NCBI GenBank assembly: GCA_002163135.1
Contig: MAAN01000022.1
Location: 216,094 to 280,093, forward strand
Direction of reading: 5' to 3'
Length of the DNA stretch: 64,000 nt
DNA from: Alphaproteobacteria bacterium 46_93_T64
Lineage (GTDB): Bacteria > Pseudomonadota > Alphaproteobacteria > Sneathiellales > Sneathiellaceae
Below are positions 8,923 through 17,179 of this stretch, piece by piece (positions within the stretch are counted from its first letter, which is position 1; each line of letters starts with the position of its first letter). The position numbers and the translations under genes were made by a program. The notes beneath the pieces are model-generated. The model ran no database searches. It was not told the origin of the DNA and saw only the letters and a program-made list of their open reading frames with translations.

Positions 8923-9642
8923 TCACCACAAATAGAAAAACGCGAAAATGAAAACCCAGACCAGATCAACAAAGTGCCAGTAGAGACCCATAATCTCGAC
9001 ACTTTCGTAGTTGCCTTTCCGGCTGGTAAAAAAGCCTCTACGCTCATTGTCATAATCACCGCGCCAGACTTTACGGGCGACAATCAGCAAAAAGGCAACC
9101 CCCACCGATACGTGAAATCCGTGGAAACCAGTGATCATGAAAAATGTTGATCCAAACTGCGGCGCCCCAAAGGGATTGCCCCATGGGCGAACGCCTTCGT
9201 GGATTAGTTTCGTCCATTCGAACACCTGCATGCCAACGAATGATGCGCCGAATAAAGCCGTTAATAATATAAGGAAAGTTGTTTTGCGCCGATCCCTTGC
9301 ATAACCGCATTTAACAGCAATCGCCATAGTGCCGCTACTACTGATCAGGATGAATGTCATAATGGCAATCAGCAAAAGAGGGAATATTTCGCCCCCGATT
9401 TCCAATGAAAATACCTGACTGGTATTTGGCCATGCGACCTCGGTTGAATTGCGGACCGTCATGTAAGAGACAAGAAATATTCCGAAGATAAAAGTATCGC
9501 TCAGTAGGAAAACCCACATCATGGCTTTACCCCAAGGAACCTGCTTAAAACTCTGCTGATCCGCTGACCAATCACGGACGAAACTCGTCCACCCTTCCTT
9601 TTCTTTGTGAATAGGGGCGTCAGTTACAGGAGGCTGCACCAT
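8923..9642 (-). CDS. Cytochrome c oxidase subunit III (second copy, coxP-like)
   Basis: About 239 residues. A soluble N-terminus is followed by five hydrophobic segments, with the family marks 'FLLSDTFIFGIFLVSYM', 'FEWTKLIHEGVRPWGNPFG', 'MITGFHGFHVSVGVAFLL' and the C-terminal 'GLYWHFVDLVWVFIFAFFYLW', all diagnostic of heme-copper oxidase subunit III. The ATG at 9642 has AGGTGG five bases before it and overlaps the end of the preceding subunit III gene by 19 bases; a GTG at 9651 is the alternative. Subunit III does not bind metal but supports proton uptake into subunit I. Having two subunit III genes in one operon is the hallmark of the coxMNOP-type alternative oxidase. Confidence 0.92.
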   Translation of the reverse strand: MVQPPVTDAPIHKEKEGWTSFVRDWSADQQSFKQVPWGKAMMWVFLLSDTFIFGIFLVSYMTVRNSTEVAWPNTSQVFSLEIGGEIFPLLLIAIMTFILISSSGTMAIAVKCGYARDRRKTTFLILLTALFGASFVGMQVFEWTKLIHEGVRPWGNPFGAPQFGSTFFMITGFHGFHVSVGVAFLLIVARKVWRGDYDNERRGFFTSRKGNYESVEIMGLYWHFVDLVWVFIFAFFYLW

Positions 9643-10292
9643 GCTTTCCACCTTTCTTCAGGGAGCAATGTTAAAAATTGCGGTACGGTCAGAAAAATTA
9701 TGAACCAAATTGCTAATAAAAAATGCCAATAATGGGCCAGAAGCCGTGTCGTTTGGGTAAGTGCTTTTGCCGGAGTGCCATCAAATGTTTTTATGGCGCA
9801 GTGGAGCCAAACAATGAGACCGCCCAGTAGGTGCAGTCCGTGTACGCCGGTTAATAAATAGAAAAAACCGTTGATGGGGTTTACATTCGCGTAATACCCA
9901 AGCGCGATCAATCGCTCCCATACAAATAACTGGCCACCGATAAAAGCGACACTAAATACGCCCGCCAATAGAACATATGCCTTAAGAGGGGCCGCGTCCC
10001 CTTTGGAGGCTGCCAATTGTGCTTGCCATAGCAAAAGACTGCAACCGATTAGAAGTAGACTGTTGACCCAGAGCAGTGAAAACCTTGGAAGTCCTTGCCA
10101 GTCGGGAAAGACGATACGCCCTGAATAGGCCACATAAAGCAGAAGAAAGAGCACTGTTACAACGACAAGGAATAACCGAAATCCCAGAGTTGCTGAGGGG
10201 ATTCCAGAAGCCTCGCCTCCTTGGTACATGTTGTCATATACCGCCTGATCATTTGTCCATGGTTTACTGGATACTGTTTTGAACAGGCTCAT
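9624..10292 (-). CDS. Cytochrome c oxidase subunit III (first copy, coxO-like)
   Basis: A 222-residue, five-to-seven segment membrane protein. It shows the subunit III pattern 'FFYLLTGVHGLHLLGGLIVWLH' and 'RLLAHYWHFLLAIWFIIFLTV', but is shorter and more divergent than the downstream copy. It follows subunit I with a 4-base stop/start overlap (10289-10292) and overlaps the next subunit III, so all are translated from one message. By analogy with Bradyrhizobium coxO and coxP the two proteins may together fill the subunit III role, or one may replace the other under some conditions; that is inference. Confidence 0.88.
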   Translation of the reverse strand: MSLFKTVSSKPWTNDQAVYDNMYQGGEASGIPSATLGFRLFLVVVTVLFLLLYVAYSGRIVFPDWQGLPRFSLLWVNSLLLIGCSLLLWQAQLAASKGDAAPLKAYVLLAGVFSVAFIGGQLFVWERLIALGYYANVNPINGFFYLLTGVHGLHLLGGLIVWLHCAIKTFDGTPAKALTQTTRLLAHYWHFLLAIWFIIFLTVPQFLTLLPEERWKAWCSLL

Positions 10293-12088
10293 GTTTCCTC
10301 TGCCTTCACGCCATCGGGGCTATCTGGTGCGACTTTTATGTCAGCAGTGGCAACATTTTGAGGGACATAATCATCGGCAGCGCCGGGAACACTGTAATCG
10401 TATGCCCACCGATAAACGACAGGGAGCTCTTTTCCAAAATTACCGTGCCTTGGCGGCATATGGGTCGTTTGCCATTCCAGTGTATTTGCCTGCCAAGGAT
10501 TGGGTTCGGCTTTCTTGCCTCGGAACGTGCTCCAAACCAGATTGAAGATAAAGACGACTTGTGCGAAACCGACTGTCAGGGCCATCACAGTAATGAAGGC
10601 ATTCAACGTGCCAACTGAGTCGGGAATAAACGATGTTTCCCCCAGTTCGAAATATCTTCGGGGAACACCAACGAAGCCCAAATAATGCATGGGGAAGAAA
10701 ATGGCATAGGTCCCAAGGAACGTAACCCAGAAATGAAAACGCCCAAGTCCTTCATGTAACATTCGGCCAGATATCAGCGGGAACCAATGATAGATGGCGC
10801 CAAACACTACCAAGACCGGTGCGACCCCCATCACCATATGGAAATGGGCAACGACAAACATGGTGTCAGAAAGCGGGACATCCACAACTACGTTCCCAAG
10901 GAAAAGCCCTGTAATTCCGCCATTTACGAACGTGAGGATAAAAGCCAGCGCAAACAGCATGGGAAGATTAAGCCGGATATTTCCCTGCCATAAAGTCAAT
11001 ATCCAGTTATAGACTTTAATCGCCGTTGGGATGGCGATAATTAAGGTAGATGTGGCGAAGAAGAAGCCAAAAAACGGATGCATTCCGCTCACATACATAT
11101 GATGTGCCCAGACAACGAAGCTTAAAACCCCGATGATTAGTATAGCCCAAACCATCATGCGGTAGCCGAATATGTTTTTCCGGGCGTGGGTGGAAATGAG
11201 ATCAGACACAATACCAAATGCAGGAACAGCTACGATGTACACTTCTGGATGGCCAAAGAACCAGAAAAGGTGCTGGAACAGTATTGGGCTGCCGCCGTCA
11301 TGTCCCAGTTTTTCTCCGAACTCGATGATAAATGGCATGAAGAAGCTGGTGTTTAACAATCGGTCGAACAGCATCATAATAGCACTTACAAACAACGCTG
11401 GAAATGCCAGTAAGGCCAGAATAGTGGCGACAAAAATACCCCATATTGTGAGAGGCAGACGCATGAGTGTCATGCCCCGCGTGCGCGCTTGAAGAACTGT
11501 TATGACGTAGTTCAGCCCGCCCATTGTGAACCCGACAATGAAAAGGGAGAGAGAGATGAGAAGTAAGACAATTCCCCATTCTTGTCCTGGGGTTCCGGAG
11601 AGGATGGCTTGGGGCGGGTAAAGTGTCCAACCCGCACCAGTTGGGCCGCCGGGCACAAAGAAGGTCGCTACCAACACTAAAACAGCCAAAAGGTATATCC
11701 AGAAGCTGAGCATATTCAGATATGGAAAAACCATATCCCTTGCGCCGACCATTAGCGGAATAAGGTAATTACCAAACCCGCCGAGGAAGAGGGCGGTGAG
11801 TAGGTAAATCACCATAATCATGCCGTGCATGGTGATAAACTGGTAGTAGCCTTCTGGATCGATGAAGTCGAAAGTTTCTGGGAAACCCAGTTGTAGACGG
11901 ATCAGCCATGATAACACGAGTGCAACCAGTCCAATGAGTGCTGCTGTCACAGAATATTGCAAGGCAATCACTTTGGCATCCTGACTAAACACCCACTTGG
12001 TCATAAAACTCTTGGGGTGGTACAGGTCCATTTCAGGCATCTCTGTTGGCGGTACGTCATCAACGCCTGTGCGACTTGCCTCTGACAT
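10289..12088 (-). CDS. ctaD: Cytochrome c oxidase subunit I (coxN-like)
   Basis: A 599-residue catalytic subunit with about twelve membrane segments. It carries the binuclear-centre motif 'FWFFGHPEVYIVAVPAFGI', in which His and Tyr form the cross-linked CuB ligand pair, the two further CuB histidines in 'FVVWAHHMYVSGM', the K-channel region, and the heme a and a3 ligands in 'DTMFVVAHFHMVMG'. It reduces oxygen to water and pumps protons across the inner membrane. The family length is 530-560, so about 40 residues are extra, mostly in the hydrophilic tails. It lies 39 bases after subunit II in the same operon. The CuA-bearing subunit II shows that the donor is a cytochrome c, not quinol. Confidence 0.97.
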   Translation of the reverse strand: MSEASRTGVDDVPPTEMPEMDLYHPKSFMTKWVFSQDAKVIALQYSVTAALIGLVALVLSWLIRLQLGFPETFDFIDPEGYYQFITMHGMIMVIYLLTALFLGGFGNYLIPLMVGARDMVFPYLNMLSFWIYLLAVLVLVATFFVPGGPTGAGWTLYPPQAILSGTPGQEWGIVLLLISLSLFIVGFTMGGLNYVITVLQARTRGMTLMRLPLTIWGIFVATILALLAFPALFVSAIMMLFDRLLNTSFFMPFIIEFGEKLGHDGGSPILFQHLFWFFGHPEVYIVAVPAFGIVSDLISTHARKNIFGYRMMVWAILIIGVLSFVVWAHHMYVSGMHPFFGFFFATSTLIIAIPTAIKVYNWILTLWQGNIRLNLPMLFALAFILTFVNGGITGLFLGNVVVDVPLSDTMFVVAHFHMVMGVAPVLVVFGAIYHWFPLISGRMLHEGLGRFHFWVTFLGTYAIFFPMHYLGFVGVPRRYFELGETSFIPDSVGTLNAFITVMALTVGFAQVVFIFNLVWSTFRGKKAEPNPWQANTLEWQTTHMPPRHGNFGKELPVVYRWAYDYSVPGAADDYVPQNVATADIKVAPDSPDGVKAEET

Positions 12089-12127
12089 GAATTAGTCCTT
12101 TCTTGTTTTCTCCTTCGGGGACTTCTA

Positions 12128-12991
12128 CTACTTCTCTTCTAGGGTTGCCGGCTTGTTGTCACTTGCCACTTTGATTTGATTTTCTTGTTTCAAACGCGCT
12201 TCTTCCATGACCTGTTTAAAAGTACTTTGCTCTGCAATCCATTCATTGAAATCTGCCTGACTTTCAACGATCACGTCGCCGCGCATCTCGTGATGTCCTG
12301 TGCCGCAAAGTTCGGCGCAGAGGATCTCAAATTCTCCTGTACGGATAGGTTCGACCCAAAAATAGGTAATCATGCCGGGAACGAGATCCATTTTTGCTCG
12401 AAACTGGGGAATGAAAAAATTGTGTAAAACGTCATGAGACCGCAACAAAAACTTGACCGGTTGGCCCATTGGTAAATGCAGGGTGTCAGCATCCACCAGA
12501 ATATCATCCTGACCATTGGGGTCGTCTGGATTGAGACCAAACAGGTTGTCATCATCTACATATTTGGGGCTGGTCGTTCCTAGCTTGCCATCCTCGCCTG
12601 CATAGCGAAAACTCCATTGCCATTGTTGTCCAAGGACTTCGATCTCACTCGCATTATCGGGGACAGTGACATATTGTTGCCAAACGAATAAGCCGGGTGC
12701 CAACATTCCAAACACGCCAATTGCGGTGAGAACAGTGAGCCATATTTCCAATTTTTTATTTTCAGGCTGATAATGTGCACGTCTATTTTCGCGATATCTG
12801 AACTTATATACGCAATAGGCCATGAAGAAAACAATGGCTACAAAGACTGTACCAGTGATCCAGAACGTGATGGTCACAGTTGTGTCGATGTAACCCCAGT
12901 TTGAGGCAATTTCAGTCCACCACCAAGGACTAAAGATATGAAAAACGACCGATCCGACAGCTACTAGTATCAGGATGAGTGCAACATACAT
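12128..12991 (-). CDS. coxB: Cytochrome c oxidase subunit II (coxM-like)
   Basis: A 287-residue first gene of the oxidase operon. The C-terminal cupredoxin domain has the CuA ligands in 'CAELCGTGHHEM' (Cys-x3-Cys-x3-His) with the first His in 'LRSHDVLHNFFIPQ' and the aromatic electron-entry patch 'LGQQWQWSFRY'. Three hydrophobic stretches precede it (about 3-22, 41-66 and 88-110) where the usual mature protein has two; the first may be an uncleaved signal segment. It accepts electrons from cytochrome c and passes them to heme a. An Asp-rich insert (DDDNLFGLNPDDPNGQDD) between the beta strands is longer than usual. Confidence 0.95.
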   Translation of the reverse strand: MYVALILILVAVGSVVFHIFSPWWWTEIASNWGYIDTTVTITFWITGTVFVAIVFFMAYCVYKFRYRENRRAHYQPENKKLEIWLTVLTAIGVFGMLAPGLFVWQQYVTVPDNASEIEVLGQQWQWSFRYAGEDGKLGTTSPKYVDDDNLFGLNPDDPNGQDDILVDADTLHLPMGQPVKFLLRSHDVLHNFFIPQFRAKMDLVPGMITYFWVEPIRTGEFEILCAELCGTGHHEMRGDVIVESQADFNEWIAEQSTFKQVMEEARLKQENQIKVASDNKPATLEEK

Positions 12992-13491
12992 GTCCCGTCT
13001 TCCCTCAGGCTTAATTGCTGGTATACAGATTTATTCAGCACGGGAAACTCGGGTTCTCAGAACTTCACTTTAACCTTCGCATGTGTATTACAACATCGAT
13101 TTTAGGCGCATAAAACGCGATTTCACGCCCTCATGGTGTCATGAACCGTACATTTCCATTCCAAGATATAGCTAGCCTTATTAAATAATATATCAAGTGC
13201 ATACGTTGTTTAAGGAGATTAGTTTTTGTGCACGGTATTGGCGATGGCGGTTTTTCGCCTATAACCCTTCGTGGTGATACTGGTGTGATGCAGTGCACAA
13301 ATTTTCTTCTTTACAGAACTTTATTTGCTGGCTAACATCTCGGCCATGGAACAGAAATTCATACATAACGCGATTGTCGCCGTCATTATTCTTAAGAATA
13401 TGGCGGAGGTTTCGTAACAGCAAAACTTCCGCCCTTCTGGGGTGGTTAGTTATGCAATTTTCTTCCCCTCGGCGTAAACAGGAGAAGAAAA
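12992..13491. other. Divergent intergenic region (cox operon / small kinase)
   Basis: 500 bases between the divergent cox operon and the small kinase gene. It should hold both promoters, but no clear -35/-10 pair was found. AT-rich blocks lie near 13180-13195. One short frame stands out: GTG at 13228, preceded by AAGGAG ten bases upstream, runs 35 codons to TAA at 13333-13335 (start MHGIGDGGFSP). It has no recognisable family and is only a weak candidate for a leader peptide or small protein. Confidence 0.4.
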
Positions 13492-13986
13492 ATGAAATCA
13501 CAAGAAACACCCCCATCTCTTCATTTCTTTTGTGGCAAAGTTGCTGCAGGTAAATCGACCTTGGCGCTAGAACTGGCCGAAAGTGAAAGTGCTGTTCTGA
13601 TCAGTGAAGATTTATGGCTTACACGGCTTTTTCCTGAAGAGATAAATACATTTGAGCAGTATTTGACACTTTCTGCACGCCTAAAACGGATATTGAAGTC
13701 CCATGTAACTGAACTTCTAAAAACAGGCACATCGGTTGTTATGGATTTTCCCGGGAACACTCGATCACAACGTGCATGGTTTAAATCACTCGCTCGGGAT
13801 GCTGAGGTTGATCATTGTCTGCATTATGTTGAGAAAACAAACGCGGAATGCTTAGTTCAGCTCAAAAAGCGTAACAAAGAGCGACCAGAAGGCTCAAAAT
13901 TTACAAGCCCGGAAGAGTTTATGATGGTTACTGGATATTTCGAGCCACCTAAAGGGGAAGAAGGTTTTACTCTTCGCCACCACTAG
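13492..13986 (+). CDS. P-loop kinase-like ATP-binding protein (AAA_33 / zeta-toxin fold)
   Basis: A 164-residue protein with a Walker A motif GKVAAGKST at about residues 14-22, close to the N-terminus, 'VLISEDLWL' (lid/substrate Asp after strand 2), and a second-half 'VVMDFPGNTRSQRAWFKSL'. This layout is typical of small AAA_33 family kinases that phosphorylate a small molecule, nucleotide or sugar; the substrate is unknown. The start has AGGAGAAGAAAA directly upstream. Its last four bases overlap the end of the convergent MscS channel gene. Not a toxin-antitoxin pair: no antitoxin gene adjoins it. Confidence 0.85.
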   Translation: MKSQETPPSLHFFCGKVAAGKSTLALELAESESAVLISEDLWLTRLFPEEINTFEQYLTLSARLKRILKSHVTELLKTGTSVVMDFPGNTRSQRAWFKSLARDAEVDHCLHYVEKTNAECLVQLKKRNKERPEGSKFTSPEEFMMVTGYFEPPKGEEGFTLRHH

Positions 13987-14861
13987 GTAGATTGAGGTCT
14001 GGCAATGTCAGCTGAAGACGTAGATGTATTGTGTGTCGGTAATGCGAGAGCTGAGACAGAGGGTGTAAGCAGCTTAATGTCCATCTTTTGCATGGCGGCA
14101 AGGATCTGCTTGTTTACGTCATAGCGGATTTGAAAATAGGAGCTGCCAGGCACCCATGCCCGAAATCCAATAACTAATCCGCCATAAGTGAAATCATGAA
14201 TGCCAACCTGCGGTGTTGGCTCTTTTGTAATGCCATCAGTGGTGTTCAGAATGCTCTCGATTGCAGAAATAAGCTTTTCCGTGTCGACATCGGCTGGAAC
14301 ACAAAACCCGCTTTCTAGTATTCGGGTCTCGTGGGAGTTGACGATGACTTGCCCAACAATTTCCTTGTTAGGAATGGCAATTTGTTCGCCGTCTTCACCT
14401 GTCAGGAATGTGATTCCCAAAGTGATTTTCTCAACGACACCATTTACACCGAGAACCGTGATTACATTTCCGACAACGAAAGGCCGGGTCAGTATGATTG
14501 AGATGCCTGCTCCAAAGTTGGAAATTGGGCCCTGTAAAGCTAATGTGATGCCTAACGAAACGGCACCGGCCAGCGCAATAAGAGGTGCAATGCTGATCCC
14601 GAAATTACCAAGAGTTATGATGACCAGCAGTATCATCAAAATAAGCTTGGTCGTACTTCCAATGAATTGTGAGAGCGTTAGGTCTATGTTCTTGGCAAGT
14701 GCAATTTTGCTAATGCGGTTGCCAATCCAGTTGGCAACCATAAAGCCAAAGGCAAAAAAGGCGAGCGCACCCAGAATTTGAAATCCGTACTTAACGGAAA
14801 ACTCCAAAATCAGGTCAACCCAACGGTTGACGGACTCCAGATTTTTGTCCAAATCATTCAT
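13983..14861 (-). CDS. Small-conductance mechanosensitive channel (MscS family)
   Basis: A 292-residue inner-membrane channel with three membrane segments (about 24-46, 68-88, 94-118) and the pore-lining helix 'ALAGAVSLGITLALQGPISNF', rich in Gly and Ala as in MscS TM3. The cytoplasmic beta domain follows with 'PFVVGNVITVLGVNGVVEKI' and 'IAIPNKEIVGQVIVNSH'. It opens under membrane tension to release solutes during osmotic downshock. The length matches E. coli MscS (286). It overlaps the convergent kinase gene by four bases and lies just after the AsmA-like gene on the same strand. Confidence 0.93.
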   Translation of the reverse strand: MNDLDKNLESVNRWVDLILEFSVKYGFQILGALAFFAFGFMVANWIGNRISKIALAKNIDLTLSQFIGSTTKLILMILLVIITLGNFGISIAPLIALAGAVSLGITLALQGPISNFGAGISIILTRPFVVGNVITVLGVNGVVEKITLGITFLTGEDGEQIAIPNKEIVGQVIVNSHETRILESGFCVPADVDTEKLISAIESILNTTDGITKEPTPQVGIHDFTYGGLVIGFRAWVPGSSYFQIRYDVNKQILAAMQKMDIKLLTPSVSALALPTHNTSTSSADIARPQST

Positions 14862-14882
14862 GATCTCGCCCTTTAAGTTATA

Positions 14883-15707
14883 TTATTTGAACAGGCTTTT
14901 AACAGCACCAGCAGCGTCTTCTACTGCTTTGCCAGCATCTTTTGCCGCATCGCCATCTGTAAGGCCTTTGGTGAGGGTATCTGCAGCTCCTTTGACGCCG
15001 TCAGTCAGTCCTTCCAAGGTCTTGCCAACGCCGAGACCGGTTACAACTGCCATTGCCCCGTTAGAGACTGAATTTACGATTTGAGCAGCGACCTCTTCTG
15101 GAGTTGCGCCGCCATCTTTCTTCCCAATATCTGTCATTTGGATAGTAGGTAAATTACCTTCAATTTTTTTGTTCATGGTAATCGGGGCTTTGACGGTTAC
15201 TTTGCCATTGGAAATAGTCAGTTTGTCGATGATAATTTTTGGTCCATCTTCTTCACCGTCAGAAGATGTTTCAGCGGATGATTTATCATCTGAACCTGCA
15301 TTAGCCTTCATAAAGTCATCGATGTTTTTCTTCAACGCATCCAAATTGTTTGTTGTGGCGTTAAGCTCATATGTGATCTGCGGCGCGTTGATCATAATTT
15401 CCGTGATGTGAATTAGTTTGTCATTGGTTTCAGCGGTATTCAGGGTCAACGAAATCTCGCCCAGCTCGAAGGCTGAAGGTTCTTCGAAACCAGCTGGATT
15501 ACCGACTTTAAGGCCACGCAATGCGCCCTTGCCGGATGTTACATCAATATCAACCTCTGAAAGAGTAACTTCAGATTGTGTAACATCAGAGCCGTAACCT
15601 TCAACGGCAGCAATAATGATTTTATCAAGGTTGAAGTAGAAAACACCTAAAAGAATGGCCATTACTACAACTAATACGGCAAGAACACCGCCAATTATTT
15701 TACCCAT
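14883..15707 (-). CDS. AsmA-like / DUF748-like membrane-anchored protein
   Basis: About 274 residues. One N-terminal membrane anchor (IGGVLAVLVVVMAILLGVFYF, about 4-25) is followed by a periplasmic beta-rich region with the AsmA-like patterns 'LSEVDIDVTSGKGALRGLKVGNPAGF' split here as 'VDIDVTSGKGALRG' and 'LKVGNPAGF', and 'LGEISLTLN', then a low-complexity Asp/Ser stretch and a Gly/Ala-rich amphipathic tail. Relatives take part in outer-membrane lipid or envelope homeostasis, but a precise role cannot be given. The ATG at 15707 was chosen because GAGG lies about eight bases upstream and the membrane anchor begins here; a frame open to 15776 only adds a poor leader. The downstream MscS gene is 21 bases away, suggesting an envelope-stress operon. 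Confidence 0.7.
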   Translation of the reverse strand: MGKIIGGVLAVLVVVMAILLGVFYFNLDKIIIAAVEGYGSDVTQSEVTLSEVDIDVTSGKGALRGLKVGNPAGFEEPSAFELGEISLTLNTAETNDKLIHITEIMINAPQITYELNATTNNLDALKKNIDDFMKANAGSDDKSSAETSSDGEEDGPKIIIDKLTISNGKVTVKAPITMNKKIEGNLPTIQMTDIGKKDGGATPEEVAAQIVNSVSNGAMAVVTGLGVGKTLEGLTDGVKGAADTLTKGLTDGDAAKDAGKAVEDAAGAVKSLFK

Positions 15708-15905
15708 TATTGCGTCCTCAATATTTGCAAATAAAATTATATATTGGGTATAGTCCACTCTACGGCTATAAGGCAAATTTTTATGCTTGACCCCTGTTGC
15801 GACAAATTTGAGGGTGGGGTGTGTTCAATTTGATGACAGAGCGGAACAAACTATACTAGAATGCCCCACAATTGTTTTGGGCCTTATAAAAAGAAGGAAA
15901 TAAAA

Positions 15906-17048
15906 ATGGGACCACTTGCTGGAGTGAAAATCGTTGAAATGGGGGGTATTGGCCCCGGACCAATGTGTGCATTGTTGCTTGCAGATATGGGCGCGGAAAT
16001 TATCCGCATCGATCGTATGCAGGAAACCGGATTGGGAGTGCATACGGATCCAAAGTTTAATCTGCTAATGCGCGGGCGGAAATCTGTCGCTATTGATAGT
16101 AAATCCAAAGAAGGTCAGGAACTCATTCTGTCCTTGATCGAACAGGCTGATGGTTTGATCGAAGGCTTTCGCCCCGGTGTGATGGAACGTTTGGGCCTTG
16201 GACCGGAGATTGTTTTTGCGCGGAACCCAAAAGTTGTTTTTGGTCGTATGACAGGTTGGGGACAAGATGGTCCAATGGCTCATGCTGCCGGTCATGATCT
16301 GAATTACATCGCACTCTCTGGTGCGTTACACGCAATCGGCCGGGAAGGTGAACCACCAACTATCCCACTAAACCTTGTGGGTGACTTCGGTGGCGGTGCC
16401 TTGTATCTCGCAATGGGAATGCTGGCCGCAATTATTGAAGCGCGGACTTCTGGTAAAGGCCAGATTGTTGACGTTTCTATGGTTGATGGCGCGGCGAGCC
16501 TGATGGCAACATTCTTTGGCTTGAAAGCAGCGGGCCGTTGGAAGGACGAGCGTGGTACCAACATTCTTGATTCAGGCGCGCATTTTTACGACGTCTATGA
16601 AACATCAGATGGGAAATACGTTTCAATCGGATCTATTGAGACCAAATTCTACAAAGAACTTTTGAGACTCACAGGTCTTGAAGGTGAAGATCTTCCACAT
16701 CAAATGGATGACGCTGGGTGGCCTGTAATTCGGGCACGCCTGACAGAGATTTTTAAAGGCAAAACACGTGACGAGTGGTGTGAGATTATGGAAGGGACAG
16801 ATGTATGCTTTGCACCAGTTCTTTCGTTATCCGAAGTTGCTAATCACCCGCATAATATCGCGCGGGAAACTTTTGTCGAAGTGGACGGCGTTTTGCAGCC
16901 AGCACCGGCTCCGAAATTCTCTCGGACTAAATCTGAAATCCAGCATCCACCTTGCGCTCCTGGACAGCATACGGACGAAGTATTGGGTGAATGGGGCGTT
17001 GATGAAAGTACAATTAGTACCCTGAAATCTAAATCAGTTATTAAATAA
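15906..17048 (+). CDS. CaiB/BaiF-type alpha-methylacyl-CoA racemase
   Basis: A 380-residue family III CoA-transferase fold protein. The N-terminus 'LAGVKIVEMGGIGPGPMCALL' and 'HDLNYIALSGALHAIG' match alpha-methylacyl-CoA racemases rather than transferases; 'DFGGGALYLAMGMLAAIIEA' carries the active-site region. It interconverts the (2R) and (2S) forms of 2-methyl-branched acyl-CoAs so that they can enter beta-oxidation. The ATG at 15906 follows AGAAGGA closely; an in-frame ATG at 15861 would add an unconserved 15-residue leader. The gene stands alone, followed by a terminator. Confidence 0.92.
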   Translation: MGPLAGVKIVEMGGIGPGPMCALLLADMGAEIIRIDRMQETGLGVHTDPKFNLLMRGRKSVAIDSKSKEGQELILSLIEQADGLIEGFRPGVMERLGLGPEIVFARNPKVVFGRMTGWGQDGPMAHAAGHDLNYIALSGALHAIGREGEPPTIPLNLVGDFGGGALYLAMGMLAAIIEARTSGKGQIVDVSMVDGAASLMATFFGLKAAGRWKDERGTNILDSGAHFYDVYETSDGKYVSIGSIETKFYKELLRLTGLEGEDLPHQMDDAGWPVIRARLTEIFKGKTRDEWCEIMEGTDVCFAPVLSLSEVANHPHNIARETFVEVDGVLQPAPAPKFSRTKSEIQHPPCAPGQHTDEVLGEWGVDESTISTLKSKSVIK

Positions 17049-17065
17049 CAGTATTTCTGTTGCAT

Positions 17066-17096
17066 AAAAGAGCCGGATTTTTCCGGCTCTTTTTTT
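17066..17096 (+). terminator. Rho-independent terminator after racemase gene
   Basis: Perfect stem AGAGCCGGA / TCCGGCTCT around a TTTT loop, preceded by an A run and followed by seven T, 20 bases after the racemase stop. Confidence 0.92.
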
Positions 17097-17179
17097 ATGT
17101 TTATTCGATATCTGCTTCAAAAACTTGACGTAGAGCTCATTTTCCAAGAACCTCTTCTAGATGGGCAAGGGAGGTGTAT

